A model generated the notes under the pieces. The model did not search any database. It was not told the origin of the DNA and worked only from the letters and a program-made list of their open reading frames with translations. The translations under genes were made by a program, and so were the position numbers. 34,324 bases of DNA, taken from NCBI GenBank assembly GCA_902805565.1, contig CADCTP010000309.1, positions 1-34,324 of the forward strand, in the 5' to 3' direction. Positions 30,706 to 34,324 of this stretch are shown in pieces (within the stretch, counting starts at the first letter, position 1; every line of letters starts with the position of its first letter). This DNA is from an uncultured Mycobacteriales bacterium (GTDB taxonomy: Bacteria > Actinomycetota > Actinomycetes > Mycobacteriales > CADCTP01).

Positions 30706-32802
30706 CTACTGGCCGGTGGCCTTCGCGATGATCTCCTTCGCCACGTTCGCCGGAACCTCGGCGTAGGAGTCGAACACCATCGTGTAGCTCGCCCGCCCCT
30801 GGGTCCTCGACCGCAGGTCGCCGACGTAGCCGAACATCTCCGACAGCGGCACCAGGGCCCGGACGACGCGGGCTCCGCCGCGCTCCTCCATCGCCTGGAT
30901 CATGCCGCGCCGGCTGTTGAGGTCGCCGATGACGTCGCCCATGTAGTCCTCGGGGGTGACGACCTCGACGGCCATCATCGGCTCGAGCAGTGCCGGGGAG
31001 GCCCTGCGGGCGGCCTCCTTGAAGGCCATCGAGCCGGCGATCTTGAACGCCATCTCGGACGAGTCCACCTCGTGGTAGGCACCGTCCGTGAGCCGGACCT
31101 TGATCCCCACCAGCGGGAAGCCGGCCAGGATGCCGTACGTCATGGCCTCCTGGGCGCCCTGGTCCACCGAGGGGATGTACTCCCGCGGGACCCGGCCGCC
31201 GGTGACCTTGTTCTCGAACTCGTAGGTCGCGCCGTCCTCGGTCCGCTCCAGCGGCTCCAGGTCGATGATGACCCGGGCGAACTGGCCGGAACCGCCGGTC
31301 TGCTTCTTGTGCGTGTACTCGACCTTGATGACCGGCTTGCGGATGGTCTCCCGGTAGGCGACCTGCGGCTTGCCGATGTTGGCCTCGACCTTGAACTCGC
31401 GCTTCATCCGGTCGACCAGCACCTCGAGGTGCAGCTCGCCCATGCCGGCGATGATGGTCTGGCCGGTCTCCTCGTCGTTGTGGACCTGGAAGGTCGGGTC
31501 CTCTTCGGCGAGCTTCTGGATCGCGGTGCCGAGACGCTCCTGGTCGGCCTTGGTCTTCGGCTCGATCGCGACCTGGATGACCGGGGCCGGGAACGTCATC
31601 GACTCGAGGATCACCGGCTTGTCGGCGTCGGTGAGGGTGTCGCCGGTGGTGGTCTGCTTCAGACCGTTCACCGCGACGATCTCGCCGGCCGCGACGCCGG
31701 GGCGCTCCTCGCGCTTGTTGGCGTGCATCTGGAAGATCTTGCCGACCCGCTCCTTGCGGTCCTTGGTCGAGTTGAGGACCGGCGAGCCGGCCTCCAGCCG
31801 ACCCGAGTAGACCCGGATGTAGGTCAGCTTGCCGAGGTGCTGGTCGGTCTGGATCTTGAACGCCAGCGCGGAGAACGGCTCGCTCGCGTCCGCGTGCCGC
31901 AGGACCTCGGTCTCGCCGTCCAGCGCGGTGCCCACGATCGCCGGGACGTCCAGCGGGCTGGGCAGGTAGTCGACGACCGCGTCGAGCATGGGCTGGACGC
32001 CCTTGTTCTTGAACGCGGTGCCGAGCAGGACCGGCGTGAACGCCTGCGCGATGGTGCCGCGGCGGATGCCGGCCCTGATCTCGTCGACGCTCAGCTCGGT
32101 GCCCTCGAGGTAGGCCTCCATCGACTGGTCGTCACCCTCGGCGAGGGTCTCCAGCATGGTGGTGCGCCAGGCCTGCGCGTCCTCGAGCATGTCGGCCGGG
32201 ATGTCGACCGTCTCGTACGTCGCGCCCTTGTCCTCGCTGGTCCACTGCAGACCCTTCATCTGGACCAGGTCGATCACGCCGAGGAAGTCGGACTCGACGC
32301 CCCACGGCAGCTGCAGCACCAGCGGCACGGCGTTGAGCCGGTCGCGGATCATGTCGACGGTCCGGAAGAAGTTCGCCCCGGTGCGGTCCATCTTGTTGAC
32401 GAAGCACATGCGCGGGACGCGGTACTTGTCGGCCTGCCGCCACACCTGCTCGGTCTGCGGCTCGACGCCGGCGACCGCGTCGTACACGGCGACGGCACCG
32501 TCGAGGACCCGCAGCGACCGCTCCACCTCGACGGTGAAGTCGACGTGGCCCGGGGTGTCGATGATGTTGATGGTGTGGTCGCGCCACGAGGTCTTGGTCG
32601 CGGCGGACGTGATCGTGATGCCGCGCTCCTGCTCCTGCGGCATCCAGTCCATCGTCGCGGCGCCCTCGTGAACCTCGCCGATCTTGTAGTTGATCCCGGT
32701 GTAGAACAGGATCCGCTCGGTCGTCGTGGTCTTGCCCGCGTCGATGTGGGCCATGATCCCGATGTTGCGGGTCTTGGCCAGGGTCGCGTCGGCGGTAGCC
32801 AC
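30706..32802 (-). CDS. fusA: Elongation factor G
   Basis: [72 protein letters not shown] start at 32802. Confidence 0.99.
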   Translation of the reverse strand: MATADATLAKTRNIGIMAHIDAGKTTTTERILFYTGINYKIGEVHEGAATMDWMPQEQERGITITSAATKTSWRDHTINIIDTPGHVDFTVEVERSLRVLDGAVAVYDAVAGVEPQTEQVWRQADKYRVPRMCFVNKMDRTGANFFRTVDMIRDRLNAVPLVLQLPWGVESDFLGVIDLVQMKGLQWTSEDKGATYETVDIPADMLEDAQAWRTTMLETLAEGDDQSMEAYLEGTELSVDEIRAGIRRGTIAQAFTPVLLGTAFKNKGVQPMLDAVVDYLPSPLDVPAIVGTALDGETEVLRHADASEPFSALAFKIQTDQHLGKLTYIRVYSGRLEAGSPVLNSTKDRKERVGKIFQMHANKREERPGVAAGEIVAVNGLKQTTTGDTLTDADKPVILESMTFPAPVIQVAIEPKTKADQERLGTAIQKLAEEDPTFQVHNDEETGQTIIAGMGELHLEVLVDRMKREFKVEANIGKPQVAYRETIRKPVIKVEYTHKKQTGGSGQFARVIIDLEPLERTEDGATYEFENKVTGGRVPREYIPSVDQGAQEAMTYGILAGFPLVGIKVRLTDGAYHEVDSSEMAFKIAGSMAFKEAARRASPALLEPMMAVEVVTPEDYMGDVIGDLNSRRGMIQAMEERGGARVVRALVPLSEMFGYVGDLRSRTQGRASYTMVFDSYAEVPANVAKEIIAKATGQ

Positions 32803-32834
32803 TGCTGTCTCTCTTCGCGTCGTCGTCTCGTCTC

Positions 32835-32857
32835 GCGCCGGACCAGCGGTCCGGCGC
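32835..32857 (-). terminator. Perfect 10-bp hairpin between rpsG and fusA
   Basis: GCGCCGGACC-AGC-GGTCCGGCGC; same 3-nt loop as the tuf-rpsJ hairpin. Confidence 0.5.
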
Positions 32858-32888
32858 TCCCGGCCCCCAGCGGGGACCAGGTCGTGCA

Positions 32889-33358
32889 CTACCAGCGGTA
32901 GTGGGCGAAGGCCTTGTTGGACTCGGCCATCTTGTGCGTGTCCTCGCGCCGCTTGACGCTGGCGCCGAGGCCGTTGCTCGCGTCGAGCAGCTCGTTCATG
33001 AGGCGCTCGGTCATCGTCTTCTCGCGGCGGCCGCGGCTGTACTGGATGAGCCAGCGCAGCGCGAGCGTGGTCTGCCGCGGGGTGCGGACCTCGACCGGGA
33101 CCTGGTACGTCGCGCCACCCACCCGGCGGGACTTGACCTCGATCGCCGGCTTCACGTTGTCCAGCGCGCGCTTGAGCGTGACCACCGGGTCGTTGCCGGA
33201 CTTCTCGCGGCAACCCTCCAGGGCGCCGTAGACGATCTTCTCGGCGACCGAGCGCTTGCCGTCGACCAGGACCTTGTTGACCAGCGACGTGACCAGCGGC
33301 GAGCCGTAGACCGGGTCGATGACGACCTGGTGCTTCGGCGCGGGACCCTTGCGGGGCA

Positions 33359-33359
<1 letters not shown>
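32889..33359 (-). CDS. rpsG: 30S ribosomal protein S7
   Basis: [49 protein letters not shown]...[20 protein letters not shown]. Confidence 0.98.
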
Positions 33360-33733
<374 letters not shown>

Positions 33734-33931
33734 GGGCGGCTTGAGCTCTCCCGAGTCGGTACTGCGGTCAGGGTCCTGCTCCACCGACCCCCGCGGTCGG
33801 GCGTGTCGCCCTTCCGAGGTTCACCCGCGGACAAATCCACGGGGAGCGATCGGTGTCCGCGCACTGGCCCTGCTCTTGCAAACACTGCCGGGCACGCGGG
33901 ACGGCCCAGGTCACCCTGGGCACGAAGGAAG

Positions 33932-33960
33932 AGGGTACCCAAGCGGGTCCGGGCATTCAA
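33932..33960 (-). promoter_or_regulatory. Candidate str-operon promoter
   Basis: Minus strand TTGAAT (33960-33955), 17-bp spacer, TACCCT (33937-33932); about 190-nt leader to rpsL. Confidence 0.65.
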
Positions 33961-34071
33961 ATCGGGTGCCGGTCGCCCCTCGCCGCCCCCCGCGGCACAG
34001 GCACGTCCGCCGTCCTCCGAGGGGTCACAACCGCCTCCCCCGGCGGCCTATTCCCGCCGGCCGGGACCGCC

Positions 34072-34324
34072 TCAGGAGGTGGCCCGGGCCCGGGCCCGGA
34101 ACGCGGCGACCTTGGTCCGGTTGAGGCAGGACTCGGAACAGAACCGGCGGGAGGCGTTGCGGGAGACGTCGACGTAGACCCGGTCGCAGCAGTCGGCCCG
34201 GCACACCCCGAGCCGGCCGGTGGCCTGGCTGTCCACCACCACCGCCAGCCCGGTCGCGCAGCTCGCCCCCCACTCGGTGTCCCCGTCGGAGCCGGCGAAG
34301 TGCAGGTGCCACGGCTCGCCGTCG
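34072..34324 (-). CDS. CGNR-type zinc finger protein, partial (N-terminus beyond right edge)
   Basis: Reverse strand reads GEPWHLHFAGSDGDTEWGASCATGLAVVVDSQATGRLGVCRADCCDRVYVDVSRNASRRFCSESCLNRTKVAAFRARARATS*; not in ORF track. Confidence 0.8.
   Translation of the reverse strand, partial: DGEPWHLHFAGSDGDTEWGASCATGLAVVVDSQATGRLGVCRADCCDRVYVDVSRNASRRFCSESCLNRTKVAAFRARARATS

Noticed and set aside
30700-32901. 733-aa plus-strand ORF opposite fusA (and similar 29355..30731 opposite tuf)
   Set aside because: Antisense ORFs over highly conserved EF-G/EF-Tu; Asp/His/Leu/Arg/Val-rich composition typical of GC-frame shadows

Overview
High-GC actinobacterial chromosomal window. The right two thirds (about 11.6-33.7 kb, all minus strand) is a complete, collinear str-S10-spc-alpha ribosomal super-cluster: rpsL-rpsG-fusA-tuf-rpsJ-rplC-rplD-rplW-rplB-rpsS-rplV-rpsC-rplP-rpmC-rpsQ-rplN-rplX-rplE-rpsN(Z)-rpsH-rplF-rplR-rpsE-rpmD-rplO-secY-adk-map-infA-rpmJ-rpsM-rpsK-rpsD-rpoA-rplQ-truA. 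The left third carries a lipoprotein fragment, a Ser/Thr kinase with a C-terminal SH3b-like domain, a DeoR-type regulator with a polyol-type ABC importer that has no ATPase gene, a NarL-type two-component system divergent from an ABC-2 exporter, and a PH-domain-like membrane protein. The right edge has a partial CGNR-type zinc-finger protein. The most striking observation is in rpsL: S12 has Arg at both position 43 and position 88, the two classical streptomycin-resistance positions (K43R and K88R in M. tuberculosis numbering). Also notable are three candidate leaderless promoters (TANNNT 6-8 nt upstream of a start codon), several long perfect hairpins in intergenic gaps, and long low-complexity tails on L17, L22 and S3. 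I saw no convincing new multi-gene system. Most long antisense ORFs in the track are GC-frame artefacts.
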